A stretch of 64,000 nucleotides of DNA from JACVRW01 sp963803245 (GTDB taxonomy: Bacteria; Actinomycetota; Thermoleophilia; Solirubrobacterales; Thermoleophilaceae), in assembly GCA_963803245.1 (NCBI GenBank), contig CAWDLI010000008.1:1-64000 (forward strand), in the 5' to 3' direction. Below the pieces are notes generated by a model. That model saw only the letters and a program-made list of their open reading frames with translations, had not been told where the DNA came from and ran no database searches. Numbering within the stretch: the first letter of the stretch is position 1; each line of letters starts with the position of its first letter. Made by a program: the position numbers and the translations under genes. Of the stretch, positions 33,172 through 41,380 are shown piece by piece.

Positions 33172-33429
33172 GTGACCGCGAAGAGGACCGCTGCGAGCGC
33201 CGACGACCCTTTCCTCGAGTCGCTGATGGACACGAGCCTCTACTCGATGGGGGCCTACTTCAGCGACGAGCACCCTGATCTCGTGGGCGAGGTGATCGCC
33301 CAGAGCGAGGCGATCGAGCAACTCGGACTGCGCGCATACGCGGACGAGCACGACATAACGCTGTCGGCCTGCTTCGAGACGCTGCTCACCGGGCTGGCGG
33401 TCCGCTACTACAACGCCGTGGCGGCCTAG
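33172..33429 (+). CDS. Small acidic protein of unknown function
   Basis: The 85-residue product begins MTAKRTAASADDPFLESLMD and appears mostly helical and acidic, with two cores (DLVGEVIAQSEAIEQLGLRA and LSACFETLLTGLAVRYYNAV). No membrane segment or known motif was seen. The leaderless-type promoter and in-frame codon bias support it as real. It precedes a SnoaL-like gene by 12 nt and may share its transcript. Confidence 0.55.
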   Translation: MTAKRTAASADDPFLESLMDTSLYSMGAYFSDEHPDLVGEVIAQSEAIEQLGLRAYADEHDITLSACFETLLTGLAVRYYNAVAA

Positions 33430-33441
33430 CGCGGGCGGGTC

Positions 33442-33837
33442 ATGTCCCGGGAGAACGTGGACGTGGTGCGCAAGTGCTTCGACGCGTACGTCCGCGGTGA
33501 CTACGAAGAGGCATCGGCCTACCTCGCGCCGGACATCGTCTGGGAGATCGATCAGGAGCTGCCGGCGCTCGGCCCGGCCGCGGTCCGCGCCGTGTGGGCG
33601 CGCTGGGACAGCGACTGGGAGGCCCTCGAGACGGTGGTCGAGGAGTGCCTCGACGAAGGGGACAACGTGCTGATGGCCGTCCGCTATCGCGGCCGGGGCC
33701 GGGCGAGCGGGGTCGAGGTGGCGATGCGCGTGTTCGAGGTCCACACGCTGAAGGACGGCCGGTGCGTCCACAAGAGGGATTACCGCGAGCGATCGGAGGC
33801 GCTCGAGGCCTTGCGCGCGGCTCGCGGGCGAGGTTAG
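33442..33837 (+). CDS. SnoaL-like / NTF2-fold protein
   Basis: The 131-residue protein fits the NTF2-like superfamily: an N-terminal helix NVDVVRKCFDAYVRGDYEEA, then YLAPDIVWEID, and a strand pair ending VFEVHTLKDGRCVHKRDYRE. Members include isomerases, hydratases and ligand binders, so function is open. The ATG is 12 nt after the preceding small gene. Confidence 0.75.
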   Translation: MSRENVDVVRKCFDAYVRGDYEEASAYLAPDIVWEIDQELPALGPAAVRAVWARWDSDWEALETVVEECLDEGDNVLMAVRYRGRGRASGVEVAMRVFEVHTLKDGRCVHKRDYRERSEALEALRAARGRG

Positions 33838-33840
33838 GAT
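33835..33840 (+). promoter_or_regulatory. Putative -10 element TAGGAT, leaderless
   Basis: The hexamer overlaps the end of the SnoaL-like gene and ends 7 nt before the ATG at 33848. Confidence 0.5.
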
Positions 33841-33847
33841 CGCCGCC

Positions 33848-34549
33848 ATGCCACGCAGGCTCCTGGGGCATGTCCGGCAGAACGCCGTCGCCTACCTCGC
33901 CCTGTTCGTCGCGCTCGGCGGCACCAGCGCCTACGCCGCCAACACCGTCTTCTCCACCGACATCGTCGACGGCGAGGTCAGGTCCATCGACATCCGCAAC
34001 GACGACATCCAGAGCGGTGACGTCAAGGACAACACCATCAACACCTTCGACGTCCACTCCTTCCTCGGGGTCGACGTGGTCGACGGGACGCTCACCGGCG
34101 CCGACATCCAGGACGGCTCGATCGGTGCCGCCGACCTCGGTGGAGCGGCGGGCGCCACGCCCTTCATCGGCCGTGGCCGGGCCTCGTGCAGCGGCGGCTG
34201 CACGATCTTCGACTTCCGCCCGCAGGGCTTCACGGACAACCTGGAGCCCGGCGCCCTCGAGAACCGGGCATTCAGGGCCCCGCCGGGCGGCCTCGTGGTC
34301 TCCGACTGGGCCGCCACCCTCTCCGTGGGCGTGCCGGCGGGGCATGCGTTCGCGATGTGGCTAATCGAGTTCAGCACGTCCAACGTGTTCATCTCGTGCA
34401 CGATCAACGGGCCGGCGTCGTCGTGCACGGGACCGGGTTCGGCGACCATCCCGGCCGGCACGCTCTTCTGGGTGGTCGTCAACACGAGCTACTCGGAGAC
34501 GCGCACTCCCTATCTGGACTTCAGCTTCCGGGCGCGGCCGGCGAGCTGA
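33848..34549 (+). CDS. Exported DI-DG repeat surface protein
   Basis: The 233-residue protein has an N-terminal export signal (NAVAYLALFVALGGTSAYA). It continues with tandem short repeats of the form D-I-x-D/N-G/D-x-I-x-S-x-D (STDIVDGEVRSIDIRNDDI, then NTINTFDVHS and GTLTGADIQDGSIGAADLGG). A C-terminal beta-rich domain contains three or so cysteines (CSGGC, CTINGPASSC). From memory, proteins with this signal plus repeat are abundant in Solirubrobacterales; their role is unknown. Calcium or carbohydrate binding is speculation. Confidence 0.75.
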   Translation: MPRRLLGHVRQNAVAYLALFVALGGTSAYAANTVFSTDIVDGEVRSIDIRNDDIQSGDVKDNTINTFDVHSFLGVDVVDGTLTGADIQDGSIGAADLGGAAGATPFIGRGRASCSGGCTIFDFRPQGFTDNLEPGALENRAFRAPPGGLVVSDWAATLSVGVPAGHAFAMWLIEFSTSNVFISCTINGPASSCTGPGSATIPAGTLFWVVVNTSYSETRTPYLDFSFRARPAS

Positions 34550-34559
34550 GGTCCCTTGC

Positions 34560-34590
34560 GCACCGCACCCGCTCTCGTGCGGGGCGGTGC
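34560..34590 (+). terminator. Strong GC hairpin after the surface-protein gene
   Basis: GCACCGC (34560-34566) pairs with GCGGTGC (34584-34590). Inside it CCCGC pairs with GCGGG around a six-base loop, with one bulged A. There is no U-tract, which is common in high-GC Actinobacteria. It lies 10 bp past the stop and also 25 bp beyond the 3' end of the convergent tRNA gene. Confidence 0.65.
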
Positions 34591-34615
34591 TGGGGTGCTG
34601 CGAGGGAGCGGGTAA

Positions 34616-34689
34616 TCGGGCTGCCCAGATTTGAACTGGGGACCTCTCCGACCCGAACGGAGCGCGCTACCAGGCTGCGCCACAGCCCG
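34616..34689 (-). tRNA. tRNA-Pro, anticodon CGG
   Basis: The minus strand folds into a full cloverleaf. The acceptor stem CGGGCTG pairs with CAGCCCG. The D-arm GGCGCAGCCTGGTAGCGC is typical, with the GGTAG loop. The anticodon stem CTCCG/CGGAG encloses the seven-base loop TTCGGGT with anticodon CGG. The T-arm contains GTTCAAATC. The discriminator base is A at 34616. CCA is not encoded. CGG reads the proline codon CCG, the commonest proline codon in such a GC-rich genome. Confidence 0.95.
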
Positions 34690-34725
34690 ACGGGCCCAAG
34701 ACTAGCGTTGCCATACTCCAGTTGC

Positions 34726-35958
34726 GTGAGCGCCCGTGCACGCCGAGTAGCCGTTGTGGCCGCCGCCTTCATCGCCGTCGCCGGGTGCACATCGGGCGAG
34801 GACGAGAACGGGTCGGCGAGCGCCGAGGCCACGTCGCCCTCGTCGGGGGTGCGGACCGAGGCCGGCGCGGCGCCGGCGCAGCCCGCTGCCACGGAGGTGC
34901 GCCTGCTGCGCCTGGGCAGCTTCGACGAGCCGACCTACCTGACGGCGCCGCGCGGCGACAAGCGCCGGTTCGTCGTGGAGCGCCCGGGCCGGATCCGGGT
35001 GGTCAGCGGCGGCCGCGTGCTCCGCACCCCGTTCCTCGACATCGCCGATCTCGTGACGACCGGCGGCGAGAGCGGCCTGCTCTCGATGGCCTTCGCGCCC
35101 GACTACGCGCGCTCCGGGCGCTTCTACGTCTACTACACGGACTCCGACGGTTACATCCGGATCGATCAGTTCCGGCGCGCCGCCGGCAAGCCGAACCGCG
35201 CCGACCGCGGCTCGCGGCGGCTGGTGATGCGCGTGCCGCATCCGCGGTCCAACCACAAGGGCGGCCAGCTGCAGTTCGGCCCGGACGGGAAGCTCTACGC
35301 GGGCTTCGGGGACGGCGGTGGGGGCGGCGATCCGGATCGCAACGCGCAGAACCTCGGCGCCCAGCTCGGCAAGCTGATCCGGATCGCGCCGCGCGCGAGC
35401 GGCGGATACAGCGTGCCGAAGGACAACCCGTTCGTCGGCCGCTCTGGCGCGCGGCGCGAGACGTATGCCTACGGCCTGAGGAACCCGTACCGCTTCTCGT
35501 TCGACCGCAGGCGCGGTCATCTCATCGTGGGCGACGTGGGCCAGGACAGCGTGGAGGAGATCGACTTCGTCCCGAACCGCCGCGGGCGCGGCCGCGCTCC
35601 GCGCGGCGGCTACAACTTCGGCTGGAGCATCTTCGAGGGGCTCAGCCGCTACCGCGACGGCAGCGCGCCCGGGCACGTGCCCCCCGCGATCGCGCACTCG
35701 CAGGACGACGGTTACTGCTCGATCATCGGCGGCTACGTGATCCGCGACCGCGCCCTCGGGCGCGGGCTGTACGGGAAGTACGTGTACGGCGACTTCTGCA
35801 ACCCGAACCTCCGGCTGTCCACTCTCCGCGCCCGCAACGCGCCCTCACGCTCGCTGTCGGCGCAGGTGTCGAGCCTCGTGTCGTTCGGCGAGGACGGGCG
35901 CGGCCGCGTGTACGCGATCTCGCTGGACGGCCCCGTGTACCGCCTCGCGGCCCGCTAG
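34726..35958 (+). CDS. PQQ-type sugar dehydrogenase lipoprotein (GSDH family)
   Basis: The 410-residue protein starts with GTG, has a signal ending in lipobox VAGC and a Ser/Ala/Glu-rich linker, then a six-bladed propeller. Family signatures include FDEPTYLTAPRGDKRRFVVE, GLLSMAFAPDYARSGRFYVY, HKGGQLQFGPDGKLYAGFGD and ETYAYGLRNPYRFSFDR, with GDVGQDSVEEID. Relatives oxidise aldose sugars with PQQ as cofactor outside the cell, though many are of unknown substrate. CATACT ends 8 nt before the start. Its stop shares CTAG with the next, convergent gene. Confidence 0.88.
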   Translation: MSARARRVAVVAAAFIAVAGCTSGEDENGSASAEATSPSSGVRTEAGAAPAQPAATEVRLLRLGSFDEPTYLTAPRGDKRRFVVERPGRIRVVSGGRVLRTPFLDIADLVTTGGESGLLSMAFAPDYARSGRFYVYYTDSDGYIRIDQFRRAAGKPNRADRGSRRLVMRVPHPRSNHKGGQLQFGPDGKLYAGFGDGGGGGDPDRNAQNLGAQLGKLIRIAPRASGGYSVPKDNPFVGRSGARRETYAYGLRNPYRFSFDRRRGHLIVGDVGQDSVEEIDFVPNRRGRGRAPRGGYNFGWSIFEGLSRYRDGSAPGHVPPAIAHSQDDGYCSIIGGYVIRDRALGRGLYGKYVYGDFCNPNLRLSTLRARNAPSRSLSAQVSSLVSFGEDGRGRVYAISLDGPVYRLAAR

Positions 35959-36593
35959 GCGAAGGTCAGCTCTACCGGCCCGAGCGACTCCAGCTCGAGC
36001 CGCACCACGTCGCCGGCCGTCACGGCCGGCGGAGGTGCGATCACGCCGGTGATGATGAGGTCGCCGGGCCGGAGGCGCTCGCCGGCGGCGGCGAGCCGGT
36101 CGCCCACGGCTGCCACCATCGCCTCGAGGTGCGCCCCGGTGCTCTCGGCGGGCACGCGGGCGTGCTCCTGGCCATTCACGAGGATCAGGCCGGCGCCGGG
36201 CGTCAGGGTCTCGACCCGCGGCCCGAACGCCACGGCGCGGTGGAAGATGTTCCCGGCCAGGATCCGCTCGACGCCCCAGGAGATGTCCGGCGTGTCGGCC
36301 ACCTCGAGCGCGGGCAGCAGCGCGACGATCGTGCGGCCGTCGTCCCCGAGCTCGACCGCCACCTCCGGCTCCGCGACCGTGGGCCGGCCGGCGAGCGGCA
36401 GCGTCGCTCCGTCGGTCAGGAGGCCCGCGGTGGACAGGAAACCCGCCAGCGGGGCCTCGATCCCGAGCTTCTCCTGAATGGCGGGCACGTTGAATCCCAC
36501 CTTCCAGCCGATCGCCTGCGCGCCCCCCTCGAGCACCGCCCGGCGGCGCTCGAGCATGGCTCCCGTGGCGGCGGCCACGGCGGCCTCGCTCAT
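35955..36593 (-). CDS. 2-keto-4-pentenoate hydratase/FAH-family protein
   Basis: The 212-residue protein resembles MhpD-type hydratases: AIGWKVGFNVPAIQEKLGIE, the PEVAVELGDD acidic metal-ligand segment, GNIFHRAVAFGPR and GDLIITGVIAPPPAVTAGD. It is shorter than the usual 260 residues, lacking part of the N-terminus. It overlaps the upstream dehydrogenase gene by 4 nt, so the two are coupled. A role in degrading a dienoate from an aromatic or other carbon source is plausible but not shown. Confidence 0.8.
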   Translation of the reverse strand: MSEAAVAAATGAMLERRRAVLEGGAQAIGWKVGFNVPAIQEKLGIEAPLAGFLSTAGLLTDGATLPLAGRPTVAEPEVAVELGDDGRTIVALLPALEVADTPDISWGVERILAGNIFHRAVAFGPRVETLTPGAGLILVNGQEHARVPAESTGAHLEAMVAAVGDRLAAAGERLRPGDLIITGVIAPPPAVTAGDVVRLELESLGPVELTFA

Positions 36594-37624
36594 GGGCGCA
36601 TCACGATCTTGAGTGCCTCGCGCCGGTCGTAGACCGCGTACGCCTCGGGCGCCTCCTCGAGGCTCATGTGGCGGCTCACGAGCGGAGTCGGGTCGAGCAC
36701 CCCGGCGGCCATCATGGCGAGCACGCGATCCACGTGGCCGATCACGTTGGCGTGCCCCGAGGTGATCGTCAGCGCCTTGATCCAGACGATCCCCATGTGC
36801 ACCTGGATGCGCTCGGCGTAGACCCCGGTGGCCGACACCGCGCCGGCCTTTCGGGCCAGGCGGCAGGCCAGCTCAAGAGCGTCCGGGTGGCCGACCGCGT
36901 CCACCGCCACGTCCACGCCGCGCCCCTCGGTGGCCGCCTTCACGGCGGCGCGCGGGTCGTCGTCGGTGAGGTGAACGGGTTGAGCGCCGAACTCCTCGGC
37001 CGCCGCAAGCCGGTCCGCGACCGTGTCGATCGCGATCACCTGCGAGGCGCCGCCCGCACGCGCGGCCTGCACGGCGCACAGCCCCACCGGGCCCAGCCCG
37101 AGCACGGCCACCGCGTCGCCGGGCTGCATGCCCGCCGCCGCCACGGCGTGGTAGCCGGTGCCCATCACGTCGCCGGCGAACAGCGCAGCGTCGTCCGACA
37201 TCCCCTCGGGCACCCGCCTGAGCGTGAGGTTCGCGTGCGGGACCAGCACCTGATCGGCCTGGGCGCCCTGCAGCGCGCCGAGCGTCTTGCCGTGGCCGAA
37301 CACCCGACCTTCGTCGCACTTGTGGTAATCGCCGCGGCGGCAGAAGAAGCAGTTCCCGCAGGCCGAGCAGTAGCACCCGAGCACTCGGTCGCCCTCCGAC
37401 ACCTCGGTCACGGCGTCGCCGGCCGCGATCACGGTGCCCACGAACTCGTGGCCGAGGGTGAAGCCGGGCTCGATCGCCACGCGCCCGTGGTAGATGTGGA
37501 GGTCCGAGCCGCAAACGCCGGTGGCCTCCACGCGCACCACCGCGTCGTCGCGCTCGATCAGCTCCGGCTCCGGCCGCTCCTCGAGCCGCACCTCGCCCGG
37601 TCCCTGGAAGGTCACCGCTTGCAT
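36590..37624 (-). CDS. Zinc-dependent alcohol dehydrogenase (MDR family)
   Basis: The 344-residue protein has the catalytic zinc site (GVCGSDLHIYHG and LGHEFVGTVIAAG), a structural zinc lobe (CYCSACGNCFFCRRGDYHKC) and the NAD(P) Rossmann motif VAVLGLGPVGLCAVQAARAG. This is the threonine/glutathione-type MDR dehydrogenase group. The minus-strand box TAGCCT (plus 37634-37639) ends 9 nt before the ATG, so it is probably leaderless. It is followed by the hydratase with a 4-nt overlap. Confidence 0.92.
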   Translation of the reverse strand: MQAVTFQGPGEVRLEERPEPELIERDDAVVRVEATGVCGSDLHIYHGRVAIEPGFTLGHEFVGTVIAAGDAVTEVSEGDRVLGCYCSACGNCFFCRRGDYHKCDEGRVFGHGKTLGALQGAQADQVLVPHANLTLRRVPEGMSDDAALFAGDVMGTGYHAVAAAGMQPGDAVAVLGLGPVGLCAVQAARAGGASQVIAIDTVADRLAAAEEFGAQPVHLTDDDPRAAVKAATEGRGVDVAVDAVGHPDALELACRLARKAGAVSATGVYAERIQVHMGIVWIKALTITSGHANVIGHVDRVLAMMAAGVLDPTPLVSRHMSLEEAPEAYAVYDRREALKIVMRP

Positions 37625-37633
37625 CGGCGCCAG

Positions 37634-37660
37634 AGGCTACTCGGCGCTGCGCCGTAGGAT
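37634..37660. promoter_or_regulatory. Divergent leaderless -10 elements
   Basis: On the minus strand TAGCCT (37634-37639) serves the alcohol dehydrogenase, ending 9 nt before its ATG. On the plus strand TAGGAT (37655-37660) serves the thioesterase gene, ending 8 nt before its GTG. The whole intergenic gap is only 44 bp. Confidence 0.5.
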
Positions 37661-37668
37661 GCCCGGCC

Positions 37669-38451
37669 GTGACGGCGGAGGCGTTCTACGAGCCGGACGG
37701 CGACCTGCTGGTCTCCAGCGAGCTCACGCGCGGGCCCTGGGATCCGAACGCGCAGCATGCCGGGCCTCCCGCGGCCCTCCTCGGCCGCGCGGTGGAGCGG
37801 TGCGAGCCGCGCGAGGACGCCCAGATCGGCCGGATCACCTTCGAGATCCTGGGCCCGGTGCCGCTCGCTCCGCTGCGGGCCAATGCCCGGATCGTGCGGC
37901 CCGGGCGCAGCGTGGAGCTGCTGGAGGCGTCGCTGTCAGGCCCCGACGGCGAGGTCATGCGCGCCTCCGCGTGGCGGCTGCGGACGGCGCCCGTGGAGCT
38001 CGACCCCGAGCCGCCCGCCGACCCGCCGCCGCCGGGCCCGGACTCGGGCGCGGTGCGCGACTTCTTCCCGGTCCGCGAGGAGGCCGGTTACCACACGGCC
38101 ATGGAGATCAGCTTCGTGACCGGCGGCTTCCTCGAGCCGGGGCCGGCCATGGTCTGGATGCGCTCGCGAGTGCCGCTCCTGGCCGGCGAGCCCACCTCGC
38201 CGCTCCAGCGCGTCCTGATCGCCGCGGACGCCGGCAACGGGGTCAGCGCCGCGCTCGACTGGCGTCGCTACCTGTTCATCAACACCGACCTGAGCGTGCA
38301 CCTCAAGCGCCTGCCGGAGGGCGATTGGGTGGGCCTCGACGCCGTGACCTATCCCGAGCCGAGCGGAATCGGGCTCGCGGACACGGTGCTGTGGGACGAG
38401 CGCGGGCGGCTCGGGCGCGCCGCTCAGACGCTCGTCGTCAGGAGCCGCTGA
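37669..38451 (+). CDS. Acyl-CoA thioesterase-like hotdog protein
   Basis: The 260-residue protein has two hotdog-type halves: WDPNAQHAGPPAALLGRAVE with ITFEILGPVPLAPL first, and SPLQRVLIAADAGNGVSAAL with YLFINTDLSVHLKRLPEGDW second. This matches the TesB-like/Acyl-CoA_thio_2 family common in Actinobacteria. It likely hydrolyses acyl-CoA esters; chain length is unknown. The start is GTG. Confidence 0.82.
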   Translation: MTAEAFYEPDGDLLVSSELTRGPWDPNAQHAGPPAALLGRAVERCEPREDAQIGRITFEILGPVPLAPLRANARIVRPGRSVELLEASLSGPDGEVMRASAWRLRTAPVELDPEPPADPPPPGPDSGAVRDFFPVREEAGYHTAMEISFVTGGFLEPGPAMVWMRSRVPLLAGEPTSPLQRVLIAADAGNGVSAALDWRRYLFINTDLSVHLKRLPEGDWVGLDAVTYPEPSGIGLADTVLWDERGRLGRAAQTLVVRSR

Positions 38452-38509
38452 GAGCGAGGCGGCCGTGGCGGCATATGCTGCCAGCGCCGCAGAGACGATC
38501 GGAGGGACC

Positions 38510-39352
38510 ATGGCGGACAACGCCGGAGCCGTACTGATCACTGGCTGCTCCACCGGCATCGGAAGGGCTACGGCCGAGCTGCTCGCCCGGGAGGGACAGA
38601 CCGTGTATGCCACGGCTCGCCGGCTCGAGTCGATCGAGGACCTCCGCGAGAGCGGATGCCGCACCCTCGCACTCGACGTGACCGACGAGGCGTCGATGAG
38701 CGCGGCGGTGAGAGCCGTCGAGGAGGCCGAGGGCGCGGTGGGCGCCCTGGTGAACAACGCGGGCTACAGCCAGAGCGGGGCCGTGGAGAGCGTGCCGCTC
38801 GACAGCGTGCGCGACCAGTTCGAGACCAACGTGTTCGGACTGGTGCGGATGTGCCAGCTCGTGCTGCCGGGCATGCGGCGCGTAGGGAAGGGCCGGATCG
38901 TGAACGTGAGCTCGATGGGCGGGAAGCTCGTGTTCCCGGGCGGTGGCATCTACCACGCCACGAAGCACGCGGTGGAGGCGGTCTCGGACGCCATGCGCTA
39001 CGAGGTCAAGGGCTTCGGGATCCAGGTGGTGGTGATCGAGCCGGGGCTGATCAAGACGAACTTCGCGGACACGGTCGCGGGCGCCATGCCAGGTGACGAC
39101 GGCCCGTACGCGGACTTCAACAAGTCCGTGACCGAGGCGACCACGGGCGCCTACGAGGGCCCGATGGCGCGGCTAGGGGCGGGGCCGGAGGCGGTGGCCA
39201 AGGCCATCAGCCGCGCGCTCTCCGCGAAGAAGCCGCGCACGCGCTATCCGGTGACGGCGTCGGCGCGTCTTCTCCTCACGCAGCGCAAGCTGCTCCCGGA
39301 CCGTGCCTGGGATGCCGTGGCGGGTGCGTCATTCCGGCGGCCCGGCGCCTGA
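38510..39352 (+). CDS. Short-chain dehydrogenase/reductase (SDR)
   Basis: A classical NAD(P) SDR of 280 residues: cofactor motif LITGCSTGIGRATAELLARE, NNAGYSQSG, the catalytic Ser in IVNVSSMGGKL, and YHATKHA with catalytic Tyr and Lys. The ATG at 38510 is preferred over an upstream start because GGAGGGA lies 3-9 nt ahead. It is followed 37 bp later by an SCP2 gene. Confidence 0.92.
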   Translation: MADNAGAVLITGCSTGIGRATAELLAREGQTVYATARRLESIEDLRESGCRTLALDVTDEASMSAAVRAVEEAEGAVGALVNNAGYSQSGAVESVPLDSVRDQFETNVFGLVRMCQLVLPGMRRVGKGRIVNVSSMGGKLVFPGGGIYHATKHAVEAVSDAMRYEVKGFGIQVVVIEPGLIKTNFADTVAGAMPGDDGPYADFNKSVTEATTGAYEGPMARLGAGPEAVAKAISRALSAKKPRTRYPVTASARLLLTQRKLLPDRAWDAVAGASFRRPGA

Positions 39353-39389
39353 GAGAATGCCTGCCACATCACGCTGAGAGGAGTTGCAC

Positions 39390-39809
39390 TTGCCGTACTT
39401 CAAGGACGCCGACGAGGTCTACGCCTATATCGGAAAGCTGTTCCAGGACCTCGCCGAGGATGAGGAGATGTCCCCGAAGTTCCAGAAGGCCGACACGATC
39501 GTGCAGTACCGCTATCGCGAGCCCGAGTCGATCATCACGGTGAGCCTCCGTGAGGACGACCCCGGCCGCGTGGACTTCGGCGAGACGCAGTTGGAGCCCG
39601 AGGTGGTCATGACGATGGACGCCGACACCGCACACCGCTTCTGGCTCGGCAAGGTCAACGTGACGGTGGCGCTCGCCCGCGGCCAGATGAAGGCGAAGGG
39701 CCCGGTGGCCAAGATCCTCAAGCTCGTGCCGCTCACGAAGCCGATCTTCCCGCGCTACAGGGCGATCCTCGAGAAGTCGGGCCGGCAGGACCTGCTCGAG
39801 GCAGCCTGA
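39390..39809 (+). CDS. SCP2 sterol-binding domain protein
   Basis: The 139-residue protein fits the SCP2-like fold: IGKLFQDLAEDEEMSPKFQK, then IITVSLREDDPGRVDFG, VVMTMDADTAHRFWLGKVNV and ALARGQMKAKGPVAKILKLV. SCP2 domains bind lipids or acyl-CoA. The TTG at 39390 (MPYFKDADEV) sits 6 nt after GAGAGGAG; an upstream TTG would abut the ribosome-binding site. Its stop overlaps the next ATG by 1 nt. Confidence 0.85.
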   Translation: MPYFKDADEVYAYIGKLFQDLAEDEEMSPKFQKADTIVQYRYREPESIITVSLREDDPGRVDFGETQLEPEVVMTMDADTAHRFWLGKVNVTVALARGQMKAKGPVAKILKLVPLTKPIFPRYRAILEKSGRQDLLEAA

Positions 39810-41032
39810 TGACGGCCGTCGATCCGGATCCGCTCGCCCGCCAGATGGCGGGCTTCAAGGACTTCTACCAGTACCTCTCGACTACCCGGGTGATCTCGGG
39901 GCGCGACCTGCTCGGCTCGGTCGGCTTCGAGTTCCTCAAGGAGGGCGCGCAGCGCGTGTTCGTGGTCACCGACGAGGTGGTCCGCGGCACCGGTCTCGTG
40001 GAGCGCGTGGAGGACGGCGTGCGCGACGGCGGCCTCGAGGTCGTGGCCGTCTTCGACGACGTGCCTCAGGACTCCTCGACCGACGTGGTGGAGCGCTGCG
40101 CCGCGGCCGCCAAGGAGGCGGGCGCCGACGCGTTCCTCGCGGTGGGCGGCGGCTCGGTGATGGACACGGCGAAGGTCGCCGACGCGGTGTTCACGCACGG
40201 CGGGAGCGCCCGCGACCAGGAGGGCTTCCTCCTCATGCCGCGCGAGAACGACGGCATGGGCAAGCCGCTCGACATCGCCCCGCTCGCGTGCGTTCCGACC
40301 ACGGCCGGCACCGGGAGTGAGGTGTCGATGGCGGCGGTGATCAAGGACCACGAGCACAAGGTGAAGCTCGAGATCGCCGACTTCCCACTCTTCCCGCGGT
40401 TGGCGATCCTCGATCCGGACGCCACGCGCACCCTGCCCCCGGCGGTGGCGGCGGCCACCGGGATGGACGCCATGACGCACGCAGTGGAGGCCTACGTGTC
40501 GGTGGACTGGAGCCCTCACCAGGACGCCCGCTCGCTGCAGGCGCTGCGGATGATCCGCGACAACCTCGAGCGCGCGGTCGAGACCCCGGAGGACGACGTG
40601 GCGCGCGGGAACATGCTGATCGCCGCGAACATCGCGATCTCCATCGCGCTCGGATCGGTGCACGCCATGTCGCACCCCGCCGGAGCGCACTTCGGCGTGC
40701 CCCACGGCGTGGCCAACGCGATCCACCTCCCGCACGTCGTGCGCTTCAACGCAGAGGGAGGCGACGACATCGCCGACCGCTACCGCGACATCGCCGACCT
40801 CTTCGGAGTCGAGAGCGGCGGCTCCGGCCCGGACGTCGGGGACGCGCTCGCGGGGCACATCACAGGCATGGTCGAGCGGCTCGGCCTGCCGGTGCGCCTC
40901 TCGCAGGTCGGTGTGCCGGAATCGGGGATCCCGGCGCTCGTGGAGGGCGCGATGGGGGACGGCACCACCCTGCTGAACCCGCGCGAGCCGAGCGAGAGCG
41001 ACTACGAGGAGCTCTACAAGCGGGCGCTTTAG
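39809..41032 (+). CDS. Iron-containing alcohol dehydrogenase
   Basis: The 407-residue protein belongs to the Fe-ADH family. It shows the NAD motif VGGGSVMDTAKVADAV, PTTAGTGSEVSMAAVI, the metal ligands in TGMDAMTHAVEAYVS and MSHPAGAHFGVPHGVANAIH. It is translationally coupled to the SCP2 gene. The SDR, SCP2 and Fe-ADH genes look like one unit acting on a lipid or alcohol substrate (inference). Two hairpins follow the stop. Confidence 0.93.
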   Translation: MTAVDPDPLARQMAGFKDFYQYLSTTRVISGRDLLGSVGFEFLKEGAQRVFVVTDEVVRGTGLVERVEDGVRDGGLEVVAVFDDVPQDSSTDVVERCAAAAKEAGADAFLAVGGGSVMDTAKVADAVFTHGGSARDQEGFLLMPRENDGMGKPLDIAPLACVPTTAGTGSEVSMAAVIKDHEHKVKLEIADFPLFPRLAILDPDATRTLPPAVAAATGMDAMTHAVEAYVSVDWSPHQDARSLQALRMIRDNLERAVETPEDDVARGNMLIAANIAISIALGSVHAMSHPAGAHFGVPHGVANAIHLPHVVRFNAEGGDDIADRYRDIADLFGVESGGSGPDVGDALAGHITGMVERLGLPVRLSQVGVPESGIPALVEGAMGDGTTLLNPREPSESDYEELYKRAL

Positions 41033-41046
41033 GGTCGCTCGGGCAG

Positions 41047-41063
41047 CGTCCGCCCGGCGGACG
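41047..41063 (+). terminator. GC hairpin after the Fe-ADH gene
   Basis: CGTCCG and CGGACG flank a five-base centre, 15 bp past the Fe-ADH stop. There is no U-tract. Confidence 0.4.
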
Positions 41064-41100
41064 TGCGATGAAGCTGTGTCGGCGGATTAGCTATCGGTGC

Positions 41101-41121
41101 GCCGCCGGCCGAGCCGGCGGC
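41101..41121. terminator. Perfect 9-bp GC hairpin in a convergent gap
   Basis: GCCGCCGGC (41101-41109) pairs exactly with GCCGGCGGC (41113-41121) around CGA. It sits between the Fe-ADH gene and the convergent zinc-ribbon gene and could terminate transcription from both sides. Confidence 0.65.
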
Positions 41122-41128
41122 TTCCGCA

Positions 41129-41326
41129 CTACACGAGCGGTAGCTCGCGACGCTGCTGGGCTAGCTCGCGCTGGCGTTCGACCTCTGTCGCGAGGTCGTC
41201 ACCGGACAGCACGCGCAGCTCGCAGGTGAGCATGAGGGGCAGCTCGCACCTCGGGCAGGTGCCCGGGTCGCTCGCCATCCCCAGCCCAACTCTGTATCCG
41301 CACTCTGGACAAATGACTCGATCCAT
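41129..41326 (-). CDS. Small zinc-ribbon protein
   Basis: The 65-residue product starts MDRVICPECGYRVGLGMASD and carries a zinc ribbon with CPEC and CPRC pairs, followed by MLTCELRVLSGDD and a charged helix (EVERQRELAQQRRELPLV). An upstream start at 41374 would add 16 residues; neither start has a good ribosome-binding site. The function is unknown; such ribbons often serve nucleic-acid or protein binding. Confidence 0.6.
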   Translation of the reverse strand: MDRVICPECGYRVGLGMASDPGTCPRCELPLMLTCELRVLSGDDLATEVERQRELAQQRRELPLV

Positions 41327-41380
41327 CCTTGTACCTATTCCTTTACCCACAGCTGCCGAACGACCCACATCCAACCGGGC

